64,000 nt of DNA from Candidatus Manganitrophaceae bacterium (GCA_012960925.1 DUAG01000048.1:1-64000), one strand, 5' to 3'. Positions 7,904 through 16,371 are shown, counted from the stretch's first letter. The notes: generated by a model from the sequence alone, not told the origin. Numbers and translations are program-made.

Positions 7904-9812
7904 GCCAGCCGCTTTTCTTTACGCGGTCGATCCCGATGATCACGCCATCCTCTTCGGTCGCCAGCCAGAGGCCGCTTGTTTTTGTGGGTAAGACCGCGTT
8001 GACCTGTTTTTCAAAGGGCTCCCCTTGATAAAGCAGTGCGAGGTGCCAATTTTGTCCCTTGTCCGGACTCCAGAAGAGGCCCCGGTCTGATCCGGCATAG
8101 AGAAGGTTCCGGTTACGCGGGGACAGAGCCAGGGATAAAATGCGGGTCCCCTCAGGGAGGGTCCCTTCAAGCGCTTTCCATTTTCCTTCAATATCCCCAG
8201 CCCAGATATCGTGATCGGTCGCTGCGAGAACTTGGCTTCCCTTCCCCCAGACGGCGAATTTGAACGAGATCTCGGGAGGCGTCGTGATCTGCATCCACCC
8301 CGTATTGTCTTGTGATGGAAACACCCATATTCCGCCGGTGGTTACGGCAAGGACCCCAGCCTTGCCATCAGACATGCGGATGACGGGTTCGGCGGGGATC
8401 GAGTCAATGCGCTCCCAGGCACTGCCGTCTTCAGCGTATTGAAAAAGTCCTGCCGCCGTTCCGACATAAACCCGGTCTGCCGCATCGACCCCGATCGAAA
8501 GCGCTTCTGCCGGGAGATCCGGTTTGAGACGCTCCCAGCGATGCCGTCCAAGCTGTCTTTGGTAGGTGCCGTCGTTGGTTACAATGTACAGAAAGATCTT
8601 TCCTCGCGCCATGGCCCGGACAACAAGGTTCACCAGACCGATGTTGTCGGAGGCCCACATGTCCCGGAGGTTGACATAGGTTCCCTTTCCTTCGGTTCCA
8701 ACCGCAATCCCTTCTGGGCCATAATCCAGGGTCCGAATCGGGGAAATAAGCAAGCCTTGATGAAGGTCCTCCCATGACGCTGAAATTCGACCGCGAAAGA
8801 GTCCTTCCTTGGTTCCCGCGTAGAGCGTGCCGTCTTTACGCGCAATGAAGGAGTGGATATGAATATTGCTTAAGCCCTCGCCTAAAGAGGTCCAGAAGGC
8901 ACCTTCATCCTTGCTATAGAAGACCCCCTCGCCCGTCCCGGCATAGAGGGTGCCTGCCCCATCGACCGAGAGAGAGCGGATCGAAAGATTCTTCAAGCCG
9001 GCATTTGCCGTTTCCCACGTTTGGCCCCCATCCTGACTTCTGAAGATTCCTGCACCCAGTGTCCCGACAAAGAGGGCCTCATCCCGGCCCAGGACGAGGG
9101 CACGGACGATCCTTTCCTCTACCCCCCGGTAGTGAAAACCCCGAGTCATTTGAACCCACTCTGCCTCACCCGGTTTCCGTCTGAAAAGGCCTCGGCCCTG
9201 TGTGGCGGCAAAGAGGGTTCCATCTTTCGTGGCGACAAGATCCCGAATCATAACATTCGACAATCCCTCATTAAAGGCTTCCCAATGTCCCCCCTCATTC
9301 CGGCTGACATAAACGCCCCGACCGGTTCCGGCAAAGAGGCGCCCCCCCGGCAGGGTGAGCATCGACTGAACCTCGCTGTTCGGCAGGCCATCGTTGGCAG
9401 AGACCCAATGATCCCCGTTGTCCCGGCTGATGAACAGCCCGGCCCGGATCGTCCCCGCAAAAAGTCTCCCTCCTTCCAGACGTGTTAAATTGACGATGAA
9501 CTTGTCTTTTAGGCCACGATTGGCCGGTTTCCAGCGTATGCCGCCATCTTGACTTCGGAAGAGACCCTCCCCGTAGGTGCCGACAAACAGGGTTCCATCG
9601 GAACCGACTTCAAGGGTCTGGATGACGCCGATGCCAAAGGGGCCCTGCGTTGGGTAGAGGGTGACACCTTTTTCTGGAGGAAGGTAGCCGGGCTGCAGCT
9701 GGATAGGAACCGCGAAGGGAAAAGAGAGGGGCTCCGGCTTGTTCAATGAAAAGAAGGCTCCCGCTGCAAGGATTAGTAAGAGGAAGATTATGGCAAGCTT
9801 GCGTACACTCAT
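7875..9812 (-). CDS. Membrane-anchored beta-propeller (BNR/Ycf48-like repeat) protein
   Basis: A 645-residue protein with an N-terminal hydrophobic segment (LAIIFLLLILAAGAFF) acting as signal peptide or anchor. At least ten repeats of about 45 residues follow, of the type LFAGTxxGLFxSxDGGxxW (for example LFVGTLGAGIFRSQDGGQTW and LYAGTGEGVFYSKDEGAFW). These are BNR/sortilin/Ycf48-like blades. Such proteins are extracytoplasmic scaffolds or assembly factors; glycosidase catalytic residues are not recognised. It is followed in the same direction after 3 nt by tatC (upstream in transcription), so tatA-tatC-propeller may form one operon. Specific role unknown. Confidence 0.75.
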   Translation of the reverse strand: MSVRKLAIIFLLLILAAGAFFSLNKPEPLSFPFAVPIQLQPGYLPPEKGVTLYPTQGPFGIGVIQTLEVGSDGTLFVGTYGEGLFRSQDGGIRWKPANRGLKDKFIVNLTRLEGGRLFAGTIRAGLFISRDNGDHWVSANDGLPNSEVQSMLTLPGGRLFAGTGRGVYVSRNEGGHWEAFNEGLSNVMIRDLVATKDGTLFAATQGRGLFRRKPGEAEWVQMTRGFHYRGVEERIVRALVLGRDEALFVGTLGAGIFRSQDGGQTWETANAGLKNLSIRSLSVDGAGTLYAGTGEGVFYSKDEGAFWTSLGEGLSNIHIHSFIARKDGTLYAGTKEGLFRGRISASWEDLHQGLLISPIRTLDYGPEGIAVGTEGKGTYVNLRDMWASDNIGLVNLVVRAMARGKIFLYIVTNDGTYQRQLGRHRWERLKPDLPAEALSIGVDAADRVYVGTAAGLFQYAEDGSAWERIDSIPAEPVIRMSDGKAGVLAVTTGGIWVFPSQDNTGWMQITTPPEISFKFAVWGKGSQVLAATDHDIWAGDIEGKWKALEGTLPEGTRILSLALSPRNRNLLYAGSDRGLFWSPDKGQNWHLALLYQGEPFEKQVNAVLPTKTSGLWLATEEDGVIIGIDRVKKSGWLTGLLSLFQ

Positions 9813-9815
9813 CGC

Positions 9816-10577
9816 TTAATTCCCTTCCGATTCTTGTTTCTCAGAACGTCTCAGTCGTCCGCCAAAGAGGCGGACGGCAATGATGCCGACTTCATAGAGA
9901 AACAGAAGCGGAACGGCCATCATCAACTGGTTGAAAATATCGGGCGTCGGCGTGATCACTGCGGCGATCACAAACGCGCCGATCACGGCATACTTCCGGT
10001 TCCTGGAAAGGAAGTCGGGTGTGAGCAAACCGAACTTTGCCAGGAGGATCATCACGAGGGGCAATTCAAAGATGAACCCGGAGGCCAAAAGAAGCCTGAG
10101 ATTAAAATCAATATACATCGAAACCGAGATTCGCGGCGTCAACCCGCTTTCCCTCCCATAATCGATCAAGAACTTGAGGGCGAACGGGAGGGCAAGGAAA
10201 TAGGAAAAAGCCAGACCGAGGGAAAAAAACCCGACCCCGAAAACGAGAAAGGGAAGGAAAGCCCCCCGTTCATGCGGCAGGAGTCCCGGGGCAATAAAGC
10301 GCCAAATTTCATAGAGAATCACTGGAAATGCACAGAGAAAACCGACAAAGAGCGAGATCTTCAGGTCCGACCAGAAGGCCTCTGCCGGGGAGAGGAAGAT
10401 CAGTTCAGTATCGAGCGGTCTTTTGAGCCACGCAAGAAGCGTCCCTGAAAAATAAAAAGAAACTCCTGCACTGAGGATCAGGATGAAGAGCGATACAATC
10501 AAACGGGAACGGAATTCCTGGAGGTGGCCGGTGAAGGGCATCTCTGCCGCATCCTTAGGGCTGGCCGGTCTTTTCAC
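9816..10577 (-). CDS. tatC: Sec-independent protein translocase TatC
   Basis: A 253-residue, six-helix inner-membrane protein, the twin-arginine signal receptor of the Tat pathway that exports folded proteins. Family marks are MPFTGHLQEFRSRL (the usual H-x-x-E-L-R-x-R entry motif), PVILYEIWRFIAPGLLPHERG, and the conserved periplasmic proline segments. The start overlaps the tatA end by 23 nt, indicating translational coupling. Normal family length. Downstream of it is the exported propeller protein. Confidence 0.95.
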   Translation of the reverse strand: MKRPASPKDAAEMPFTGHLQEFRSRLIVSLFILILSAGVSFYFSGTLLAWLKRPLDTELIFLSPAEAFWSDLKISLFVGFLCAFPVILYEIWRFIAPGLLPHERGAFLPFLVFGVGFFSLGLAFSYFLALPFALKFLIDYGRESGLTPRISVSMYIDFNLRLLLASGFIFELPLVMILLAKFGLLTPDFLSRNRKYAVIGAFVIAAVITPTPDIFNQLMMAVPLLFLYEVGIIAVRLFGGRLRRSEKQESEGN

Positions 10578-10812
10578 CAGTGGATGCGCCTCCTTCCCCT
10601 GCTTCTCTTAGAGATTGAGAGGCCTCTTCCAACTCATCGTTAATCTTTTCCCCCTCCTTTACGATCTCCGACCGGACCCCTTCCGTCGCCCGCCGGATTT
10701 CATACCAGCCCTTCCCCAGGCTCCGTGCGAGGTCCGGGAGTTTCTCCGGGCCGATCACAACAAAGGCGATCAACAAAATAACAATCAATTCTGGAATTCC
10801 AATACCAAACAT
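10555..10812 (-). CDS. tatA: Twin-arginine translocase subunit TatA/TatB
   Basis: An 85-residue Tat pore subunit. A single N-terminal membrane helix (GIPELIVILLIAFVVIGPEKLPDLARSLGKG) carries the GPEKLP hinge and precedes an amphipathic helix and an acidic, flexible tail (EEASQSLREAGEGG). It forms the protein-conducting oligomer with TatC, whose gene overlaps it. Only one such gene is seen here. Because the hinge is preceded by a long hydrophobic stretch, it could work as a combined TatA/TatB; sequence alone does not separate the two. Confidence 0.92.
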   Translation of the reverse strand: MFGIGIPELIVILLIAFVVIGPEKLPDLARSLGKGWYEIRRATEGVRSEIVKEGEKINDELEEASQSLREAGEGGASTGEKTGQP

Positions 10813-10849
10813 AGTCTCTTTCCCAGTTCTTCTCGCTAGTACTCAACAC

Positions 10850-10990
10850 CCCGAAGGAGGAGAAACGGTCAAGTTGCCTGCAAGACAAGGCCAGAGGCCT
10901 ATCAGGGCGATCGAGGCGTACGTCTGTACGTTGAGGAGCCTTTGCGGGCGATAACGCAGTATTACAGGCGGATGGGTCTCGCGTCAGCCA
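10850..10990. repeat. Possible repeat-like intergenic element upstream of tatA
   Basis: This 190-base gap between tatA and the DUF465 gene holds a GC-rich block with GGCGTACGTCTGTACGTTGA and GCGGGCGATAACGCAG. It has the look of dispersed repeats known from related genomes, and the end (GGATGGGTCTCGCG) resembles part of family B at 16487-16500. It occurs once in this window, so it cannot be shown to be a repeat here. No gene or clear promoter is visible. Confidence 0.3.
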
Positions 10991-11002
10991 TCGGCGGTTT
11001 CT

Positions 11003-11239
11003 TTAGAGATCTGTCTTTCGCGTAGCCTCATACCTCCGAAGCATCTGAGTCATGGTGTCTTTGGCGGCCAGCTTTTCCTTCTGATACCTCTTCCGTTGAA
11101 GCTCTTCCTGTGCGGACAAGGTCTTGTGACGATTCAAATCATGCAGCGACGCCTCCAGCGCATGGTGCTTTTTTTCCAGACTCCGAAACAGCCTGTTTGT
11201 CTCACGTAACTGATTAATCATCTGCGTCTCTTCCACCAT
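11003..11239 (-). CDS. DUF465 (YdcH-like) small helical protein
   Basis: A 78-residue, highly charged, all-helical protein: INQLRETNRLFRSLEKKHHA, LEASLHDLNRHKTLSAQEEL, then KEKLAAKDTMTQML. This matches the DUF465/YdcH family, short coiled-coil proteins of unknown function. A longer frame reaches 11320, but ATG 11239 has a strong AGGAGGG ribosome site about six bases upstream and matches family length. It is downstream of rimI in the same direction (tsaB-rimI-DUF465) and may be co-transcribed. Confidence 0.78.
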   Translation of the reverse strand: MVEETQMINQLRETNRLFRSLEKKHHALEASLHDLNRHKTLSAQEELQRKRYQKEKLAAKDTMTQMLRRYEATRKTDL

Positions 11240-11307
11240 TACGAACCCTCCTATTTGAGATACGTAAGGACCCTCTAAACAAATCAAAGACGGCGAGGGC
11301 AATAAGT

Positions 11308-11868
11308 TCATCCTGACCATCGACTGACTTCCGTTGATACCGTTTTCTCAAAATCAAACTGTAAAAGCAAGGCATTTTCTTTTGGCTTAAAATAATAGTT
11401 GCGACGAATGCCGATCTCTTTGAATCCGAATTTTTGATATAGGGCTAAGGCGGAATTATTCGAAGCCCGAACTTCCAGAAGGACTTTCGCCGTTTGTTGA
11501 TCTCGGCCAATCCCCAGGACAAAAGAGACCAGGCTTTCTCCAATCCCATTCCTCCGGCATGCTGGGTGTACGGCCAGATTCAAAATATGAAGCTCCTCAA
11601 ATACCAGGCTGAAAAGCACATAGCCGACGAGCTCTCCGCTGGATTTCTCTTCAGCGATATAAGACCGGGAATAGGGATGCTTATTAAACTCAGAGAGGAA
11701 CATCCCTTTACTCCAGGGGCAGGGAAAAGAAAGCTCCTCAATCCTCATGACAGGATCGAGATCGCTTTCATCCATAGGTTTCAAGACGAAATTGGCGGAT
11801 ATCGATTTTTTTAGCATCATACGCCTTTGCCCTAGGCGGCATTCCTTTAAGGTGTTTGAGGTTTCCAT
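11308..11868 (-). CDS. rimI: Ribosomal protein uS... N-acetyltransferase RimI
   Basis: A 186-residue GNAT-family acetyltransferase. Family marks are LKPMDESDLDPVMRIEELSF, PWSKGMFLSEF, LNLAVHPACRRNGIGESLV (acetyl-CoA-binding RxxGxG/A loop) and LEVRASNNSALALYQKFGF. RimI acetylates the N-terminal alanine of ribosomal protein S18 (bS18). The TAG stop of tsaB is immediately adjacent to this ATG, the common tsaB-rimI pairing. An internal start (MMLKKS) would give a protein nearer to the usual 150-160 residues, so the start is not certain. Confidence 0.88.
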   Translation of the reverse strand: METSNTLKECRLGQRRMMLKKSISANFVLKPMDESDLDPVMRIEELSFPCPWSKGMFLSEFNKHPYSRSYIAEEKSSGELVGYVLFSLVFEELHILNLAVHPACRRNGIGESLVSFVLGIGRDQQTAKVLLEVRASNNSALALYQKFGFKEIGIRRNYYFKPKENALLLQFDFEKTVSTEVSRWSG

Positions 11869-12609
11869 CTAACTCGATCTTATTTTACCGCGACCGGCCT
11901 TCCATTTCAACTCGGCCTGAGGGGCGCGCATATAGAGGGGGACGGCCTGCTCATGCGAGCACACCTCCCCCTTCTCAAGCAGAAGCAGTCCCCGTTCCGC
12001 CACCTGTTTCGCTGAAGGGAAAAGAGGGTCCTGAGACGGAAAGCGTGCACGCGGGCCAATGGTTTCGACAATGTACTTTTGATACTTCACCGCCCCATCA
12101 CCGGCAAAGAGGATCTCATCGGTTGCCGGATCTGCCGATTCAAGGAGAAAGCGGTCGATCTCCTCCAAGGCCTTCCGGACTGTGGTGACCTGGTCGGGCC
12201 TGTGCCGGATGAGATTCTGCTGACGATAATCGAATAAGGACCAGTAAACCTCTTCCCGGCGCGCGTCAAGAATAGGTACGGTTAAACCTTTGGCTTCGGG
12301 AAAAGCGGCGGCGATCACTTCCATCGTCGGCACCAATACCATTGGGATATCGGTCCCCATGGCCAGACCCTTTGCCGTCGCGAGGCCAATGCGTAAGCCG
12401 GTGAAGGAACCGGGGCCGATTGAAACAGCGATGCCATCCAGATCAGACAATAAGATCTTGCTCTCCTTCAGAAGTCGGTCAATGGCCGTCAGGAGCTGTT
12501 CGGAATGCCGTGCCTCTGGCTCAAGATGGCACACACTGATCAAGCCCGCTTCGTTCATCAGGGCAGCACCCCCTGCCAGGGTACTGGTTTCAATCGCAAG
12601 TATCTTCAT
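11869..12609 (-). CDS. tsaB: tRNA N6-threonylcarbamoyladenosine biosynthesis protein TsaB
   Basis: A 246-residue ASKHA-fold protein with IETSTLAGGAAL at the N-terminus, GPGSFTGLRIGLATAKGLA, and AVPLYMRAPQ near the end. TsaB is the inactive paralogue that partners TsaD and TsaE in making t6A37 in ANN-decoding tRNAs. It is directly joined to rimI. The start codon lies only two bases from the edge of a family-B repeat, so upstream control signals would lie inside the repeat; no clear Shine-Dalgarno sequence is visible there. Confidence 0.93.
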   Translation of the reverse strand: MKILAIETSTLAGGAALMNEAGLISVCHLEPEARHSEQLLTAIDRLLKESKILLSDLDGIAVSIGPGSFTGLRIGLATAKGLAMGTDIPMVLVPTMEVIAAAFPEAKGLTVPILDARREEVYWSLFDYRQQNLIRHRPDQVTTVRKALEEIDRFLLESADPATDEILFAGDGAVKYQKYIVETIGPRARFPSQDPLFPSAKQVAERGLLLLEKGEVCSHEQAVPLYMRAPQAELKWKAGRGKIRSS

Positions 12610-12610
12610 T

Positions 12611-12752
12611 TGTAACGACTTATCTCACCCATCTAAGACTCCATGGCAGCGTTGCTGCGGTGCTTCAATCCTCACGTATAAACCATACCTTGCGGTTCTG
12701 CGCTCCTCGCGTCTTGTCCTGAAGCCTTATTCAGGAGACCTGAAGAGTTACT
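12611..12752 (+). repeat. Family-B dispersed repeat, copy B1
   Basis: A 142-bp element filling the whole gap between the lipoprotein gene and tsaB. Ends are TGTAACGACTTATC and a matching inverted GAAGAGTTAC. The core block TCCTCACGTATA ... GCGGTTCTGCGCTCCTCG is shared with 26356-26497 and, inverted, with 16372-16520. No protein-coding content is credible. Confidence 0.7.
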
Positions 12753-12753
12753 T

Positions 12754-13566
12754 TTATTGATTCTTTTCGCTCGGTTCATTCTGAGGTGGCGGTACCCAGG
12801 AAACCTCTCTGAAGTTCAGAGAGACCGTTTCACCTCCTGTTTCTCCACGGATAGAAAATGGAAAATGATGGCCTCCCACCTGCCGGTAATCATCCAGGAG
12901 GATGACGCCGCGTCGCAGACCTGTGCGGTCGAAGAGTTCAACCTTCTTTGCCCAAAACGCTGAGCGCTCAATCCAGACCTTTTCCTGGAGTCTGGCTCTG
13001 CCTTGTTCGACCGTGAACAGGTAGAGGATAAAAAGATCGTCTCCCTTTTCGAGGGCAGGGATGACTGATTCCGCCACATGTGGAACCCCGCCCCGCTTCA
13101 CCCATTCCAGGAGCTCAAGTGATGCGAAGGGGATTTCTCTGCCAGCCATCTGGTCGAGTTCATCGAGAGGGGCCTCAAGCCGCCTATTCTCTGACGGTAT
13201 CCTTAAAAAAAAGGTCGAATTTTGCAGATGAAGCTCGAAAAGGGTTCCCCCGAAGAGGTTAAACCCTCGAACCAGGGTCGTGTCCTTTTCAGAATGCCAA
13301 CTGGCCAGAAAGCTGTGTCCCCCCTGATGTGGGCGCTGTGTCTTAACCTTCATGAGCGCCTTGATGCCGAACCCCGCTTTCATGCGGTTTTGATAGAGCT
13401 TGAGGAGTCCTTCCAACGAGGTATCTTTCTTGACGGTCGTCGGTGTTGAACGAACTTGTTTCGTGCAGCCGTAAGAAAGAAAGAGCAAGACCAATATCCA
13501 GAGGAGACGATTCTGTTTCCGGAGGCCTACCGTGCCTTCTTTGTCGAATCCACCTTGGACACGCAT
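12754..13566 (-). CDS. Putative lipoprotein of LolA/DUF4292-like type
   Basis: A 270-residue protein with an N-terminal hydrophobic segment and lipobox-like cysteine (LLFLSYGC, near residue 34), so probably a lipid-anchored envelope protein. The rest is rich in beta-strand-like segments (FNLFGGTLFELHLQNSTFFLRIP, in two parts, and RGVILLDDYRQVGGHHFPF). This resembles outer-membrane lipoprotein carrier-like folds (DUF4292/LolA-LolB superfamily), but no diagnostic motif allows a firm name. The translation may start a few codons later (LRKQNRLLW). It sits alone between a family-B repeat and a long spacer. Confidence 0.55.
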   Translation of the reverse strand: MRVQGGFDKEGTVGLRKQNRLLWILVLLFLSYGCTKQVRSTPTTVKKDTSLEGLLKLYQNRMKAGFGIKALMKVKTQRPHQGGHSFLASWHSEKDTTLVRGFNLFGGTLFELHLQNSTFFLRIPSENRRLEAPLDELDQMAGREIPFASLELLEWVKRGGVPHVAESVIPALEKGDDLFILYLFTVEQGRARLQEKVWIERSAFWAKKVELFDRTGLRRGVILLDDYRQVGGHHFPFSIRGETGGETVSLNFREVSWVPPPQNEPSEKNQ

Positions 13567-13787
13567 GTGCTTTGAAAGTCCTACCCTGGTTGAGGAAGCT
13601 CACCCAAACGCTTTTTAGGAGCGTATCGGCTTTATTATATCTTAAAGCGGAGGAAGTTAAAATAAAATTCAGGGATCGATGGAATGGATCCGGAGTCGCG
13701 TATAATTCAAAATAGCACTTGATAATGGTCCTGACTTATCTTATCTTGGGGACTCTAGGCAAGGTTTCACTTGCCAAGGTTGATAAA

Positions 13788-14045
13788 GGAAGCTCTGAAT
13801 AAGTCATGAATTATTTTTTCAGGGCAAGAATGTCCCGCTTCTGCGTTGCAAATCTTGAACACGCATAACTAGCGTACGGAGTTAGCGAGCGAATACAGAT
13901 AAAGATCTTTTTCGTTTCGGGTTGAAGAATCCTCGCCTTTAGGGCATGGTTCTTCCAAATAGCGGGCTATTCGCTGTGATTTGCGTCTTGAATCGAAACA
14001 TTTTATCTCCTGAAAAACTCAACCCAGACTTAATCAGAGGTTCTT
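13788..14045 (+). repeat. Family-A inverted-repeat element, copy A1 (long form)
   Basis: A 258-bp element with ends GGAAGCTCTGAATAAGTC and GACTTAATCAGAGGTTC. The spacer 13567-13787 before it holds no visible gene; it probably contains the promoters of the divergent lipoprotein and small-protein genes. The long form carries the middle block with a GAAGAATCCTCGCC / GGGCATGGTTCTTC fold-back. Confidence 0.85.
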
Positions 14046-14081
14046 AAACTTACTTTAAGACGATATATAAGGAGAAACAGG

Positions 14082-14348
14082 GTGAGCTATATCCGCTTTG
14101 AAAAGCTGTCGGGTCCGGTTTATCCGGCCTATCTGGTTGTCTGCGAATATTCTATCGCGCTTGACCCCGATCTGATTCAGTCTCTGACGGAGATCGCAAC
14201 GGGGGACCCGGCCCCTTTTCTCGAGAATCTTGTTCAGAAGGTGGGAACAAACCGATACCTCAAGGAAATGATTGAGGAGGGAATCTCTAAGGAAGGGGAA
14301 GCCGCAGCACTCGCGACGAGGCTGCAAAGAGAACTCAGCGCCCTCTGA
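14082..14348 (+). CDS. Small hypothetical protein between two family-A repeats
   Basis: An 88-residue protein starting at GTG 14082, with AAGGAGAAACAGG just upstream, a good ribosome site. The sequence (SYIRFEKLSGPVYPAYLVVCE, then LDPDLIQSLTEIATGDPAPF) is mixed alpha/beta with a charged C-terminal helix. I see no recognisable domain, signal peptide or metal motif. It is flanked on both sides, within 40 bases, by family-A elements in the same orientation. Codon use and the ribosome site support a real gene. Function unknown. Confidence 0.65.
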   Translation: MSYIRFEKLSGPVYPAYLVVCEYSIALDPDLIQSLTEIATGDPAPFLENLVQKVGTNRYLKEMIEEGISKEGEAAALATRLQRELSAL

Positions 14349-14356
14349 ATACCTTA

Positions 14357-14644
14357 GGAACATCTGAATAAGTCATGAGTTATTTTTTCAGGGCACTTAT
14401 GTAACGCTTCTGGGTTGAAAATCTTGAAAGTAGCAGGCTATGGCTTCGCGAGAACCATCCTCTACGATTTGCACCTTGAATCGAAACATTTTATCTCCCA
14501 AAAAATTGAAGAAACCCTCCAGCTTGCTGGAGGGTTTCTTCAATACAAGTGGAGCTTTACTTCGGATAAGCCCCGCCAGCGGAGTCGAGCAAAGCGAGTT
14601 TACTGTTCTTATGCGCACCAACCCAGACTTAATCAGAGGTTCCC
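14357..14644 (+). repeat. Family-A inverted-repeat element, copy A2, with an insertion
   Basis: A copy of the short form (GGAACATCTGAATAAGTC ... GACTTAATCAGAGGTTCC). It is interrupted after TATCTCCC by about 110 bp of unrelated sequence containing a 38-base perfect palindrome. The end of the element then resumes at CAACCCAGACTTAATC. It lies between convergent genes. Confidence 0.82.
14506..14543. repeat. 38-base perfect palindrome inside repeat A2
   Basis: An 18-bp stem TTGAAGAAACCCTCCAGC, a TT spacer, then the exact inverse GCTGGAGGGTTTCTTCAA. It could fold as a terminator-like hairpin for transcripts entering from either of the convergent genes, but no T-run follows it. Confidence 0.7.
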
Positions 14645-14702
14645 TTGCGGGGTTGCGCTCTTCGCCCCTCTGCTGGAAGAAAAACGGTGGTAACCAGAAC
14701 AT

Positions 14703-15920
14703 TTACTTTTGTCCTTCCCTTATCGTTCTAATCTCTCGCAAAATATAGCGGGCCAGCTCGGTCTTAAGCATTTTGGACAGGGCTGTGATTTGGCCATCCC
14801 GGTCGATTAATTGAACGATATTTGTCTCTACATCAAACCCCGCGCCCTTCTGGGTGACATCGTTTGCGACAATCAGGTCAAGCCCTTTGTTCTTGAGTTT
14901 AAGCTGCGCGTTTTGAATCAGGTCTTCGGTTTCGGCGGCAAATCCAATAAGAATCTGCTCTTTTTTTTTGGAGGAGAGTCTCTTTAAAATATCTTCGGTC
15001 TTTTGTAGCGGGATCGATATTGGCGTCTCGGTTTTTTTTATTTTTTTTGCCGAGATATTCTTGGGGGTATAATCACTCACAGCGGCCGCCATGATGACGA
15101 CGGTGGCCTGGTCAAAATAATAGTCAACCGCTTTTTTCATCTCTGCCGCCGTCTCCACCGAAAAATATTCTACCCCTGGAGGCGGGGAAAGCGCTGTCGG
15201 GCCGCTGATCAGGATGACTCGTCCTCCACAGCGATGTGCGGCATCCGCCAGAGCATATCCCATTCTTCCGGAAGAACGATTGGAGATAAACCGAACCGGA
15301 TCAATCGGCTCCCGGGTCGGGCCTGCCGTGACCAGGATGACCTCATCCTTCAGGCTGATATCCCAGCCTTCCGGCTCCTTGTTTCCGGAGAGAATATCTA
15401 TTACCCCCGCCACGATCAGCCCTTCATCGGCGAGTCTGCCTTTTCCTTCTTTTCCCGATGCAAGCGGCCCCACTTCAGGTTCAAGAATGTGGACGCCCCT
15501 AAGCCGTAAGCGCATGACATTTTCCTGGACAGCCGGATGTTCCCACATTCCCAGATCCATTGCGGGGGCAAGAAGTATTGGCGCGGTATTTGCGAGGAGG
15601 AGGTTTGATAAGAGATCATCGGCTAATCCGGTGGCCATTTTCGCGATAAAGTTGGCCGTGGCAGGGGCGATCAGGATGAGATCGGCTTCCTGGGCCAGCG
15701 TCAGATGGATGACTTCGCTGCGGGGGTCAAACAGATCGGTATAGATCGGGCCGTTGGACAGGACTTGCAGGGTCAGCGGAGAGACAAACCGGTGGGCCGA
15801 CGAAGTCAGCACAACGCTCACCTCCGCGTCGGCCGCGCGCAATCGTCTCAGAATATGGATGGCCTTGTAGGCAGCGATACTCCCTGTGATCCCGAGGAGG
15901 ATCTTCTTTCCCTTCAGCAA
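14703..15920 (-). CDS. coaBC: Bifunctional CoaBC: phosphopantothenoylcysteine synthetase/decarboxylase
   Basis: A 405-residue coenzyme A enzyme. The N-terminal flavoprotein half (GKKILLGITGSIAAYK, VIHLTLAQEADLILIAPATA with the catalytic His, and PAMDLGMWEHPA) decarboxylates phosphopantothenoylcysteine. The C-terminal half (VTAGPTREPIDPVRFISN, RSSGRMGYALADAA, MAAAVSDYTPKN, GFAAETED) joins cysteine to 4'-phosphopantothenate. The substrate-binding motif usually written PAMN is PAMD here, a known variant. It follows rpoZ in the same direction, part of a yicC-gmk-rpoZ-coaBC run. Confidence 0.95.
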   Translation of the reverse strand: MLKGKKILLGITGSIAAYKAIHILRRLRAADAEVSVVLTSSAHRFVSPLTLQVLSNGPIYTDLFDPRSEVIHLTLAQEADLILIAPATANFIAKMATGLADDLLSNLLLANTAPILLAPAMDLGMWEHPAVQENVMRLRLRGVHILEPEVGPLASGKEGKGRLADEGLIVAGVIDILSGNKEPEGWDISLKDEVILVTAGPTREPIDPVRFISNRSSGRMGYALADAAHRCGGRVILISGPTALSPPPGVEYFSVETAAEMKKAVDYYFDQATVVIMAAAVSDYTPKNISAKKIKKTETPISIPLQKTEDILKRLSSKKKEQILIGFAAETEDLIQNAQLKLKNKGLDLIVANDVTQKGAGFDVETNIVQLIDRDGQITALSKMLKTELARYILREIRTIREGQK

Positions 15921-15988
15921 TTGCGCCTCTTGTGATGTGCCCGGCCTGTGGAGGGGAGATCTGCGATTCCTTCACTCATTGTAACCGT

Positions 15989-16339
15989 TCAGCTTGCCGT
16001 GGGCGGCGCTTCAGCAAGTTGGATATTCAGGTTCTTTCTTAATTCGCCTGATAAGGCCTCTTCCCGTTCATCCAGGATCGCACGGGCGCGCTTCTCTTCA
16101 CGAAGCCGATTGGCTTCGCGCTGCGCCTCCTGCGCCTCTTCTCCGTAAAGGATCTCCAGCCCCCCACTCACAACCTCCTCAACCGCGGTGGAGGTCTCCT
16201 TGACATACTGAATTTCCTGAAGGGTCGGCCTGTCCCCCTCCATGAGTTGTCTGGCCCGCTGTGCAGCAATGATGACGAGGCGGAACCTCGAACCTATTGT
16301 TTTCTTATCAATATCAATCGGAAGTGAAACGATTTCCAT
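15989..16339 (-). CDS. rpoZ: RNA polymerase omega subunit
   Basis: A 116-residue protein with IGSRFRLVIIAAQRARQL near residue 16 (the omega family signature: x-S-R-(F/Y)-x-L-V-x-x-A-x-x-R-A-R-Q), followed by a charged helical tail. Omega helps assemble and stabilise core polymerase and contributes to ppGpp binding in some lineages. The gene lies between gmk and coaBC, its usual neighbourhood. The C-terminus (about 60 residues, EEAQEAQREANRLREEKRAR) is longer and more charged than E. coli omega. Confidence 0.88.
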   Translation of the reverse strand: MEIVSLPIDIDKKTIGSRFRLVIIAAQRARQLMEGDRPTLQEIQYVKETSTAVEEVVSGGLEILYGEEAQEAQREANRLREEKRARAILDEREEALSGELRKNLNIQLAEAPPTAS

Positions 16340-16371
16340 GGTACTCCTTTTTTGTTTTTATTTATGAATTT

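Noticed and set aside
12290-12760. Frame with GASILTYKPYLAVLRSSR, similar to a frame at 26245-26535
   Set aside because: The similarity comes from family-B repeat DNA; the rest lies antisense to tsaB or within the lipoprotein gene.
14440-14748. Frame with NRNILSPKKLKK, also seen near 47223-47441 and 62698-62898
   Set aside because: The shared peptide is only the translation of family-A repeat DNA; frames are interrupted and lack ribosome sites.
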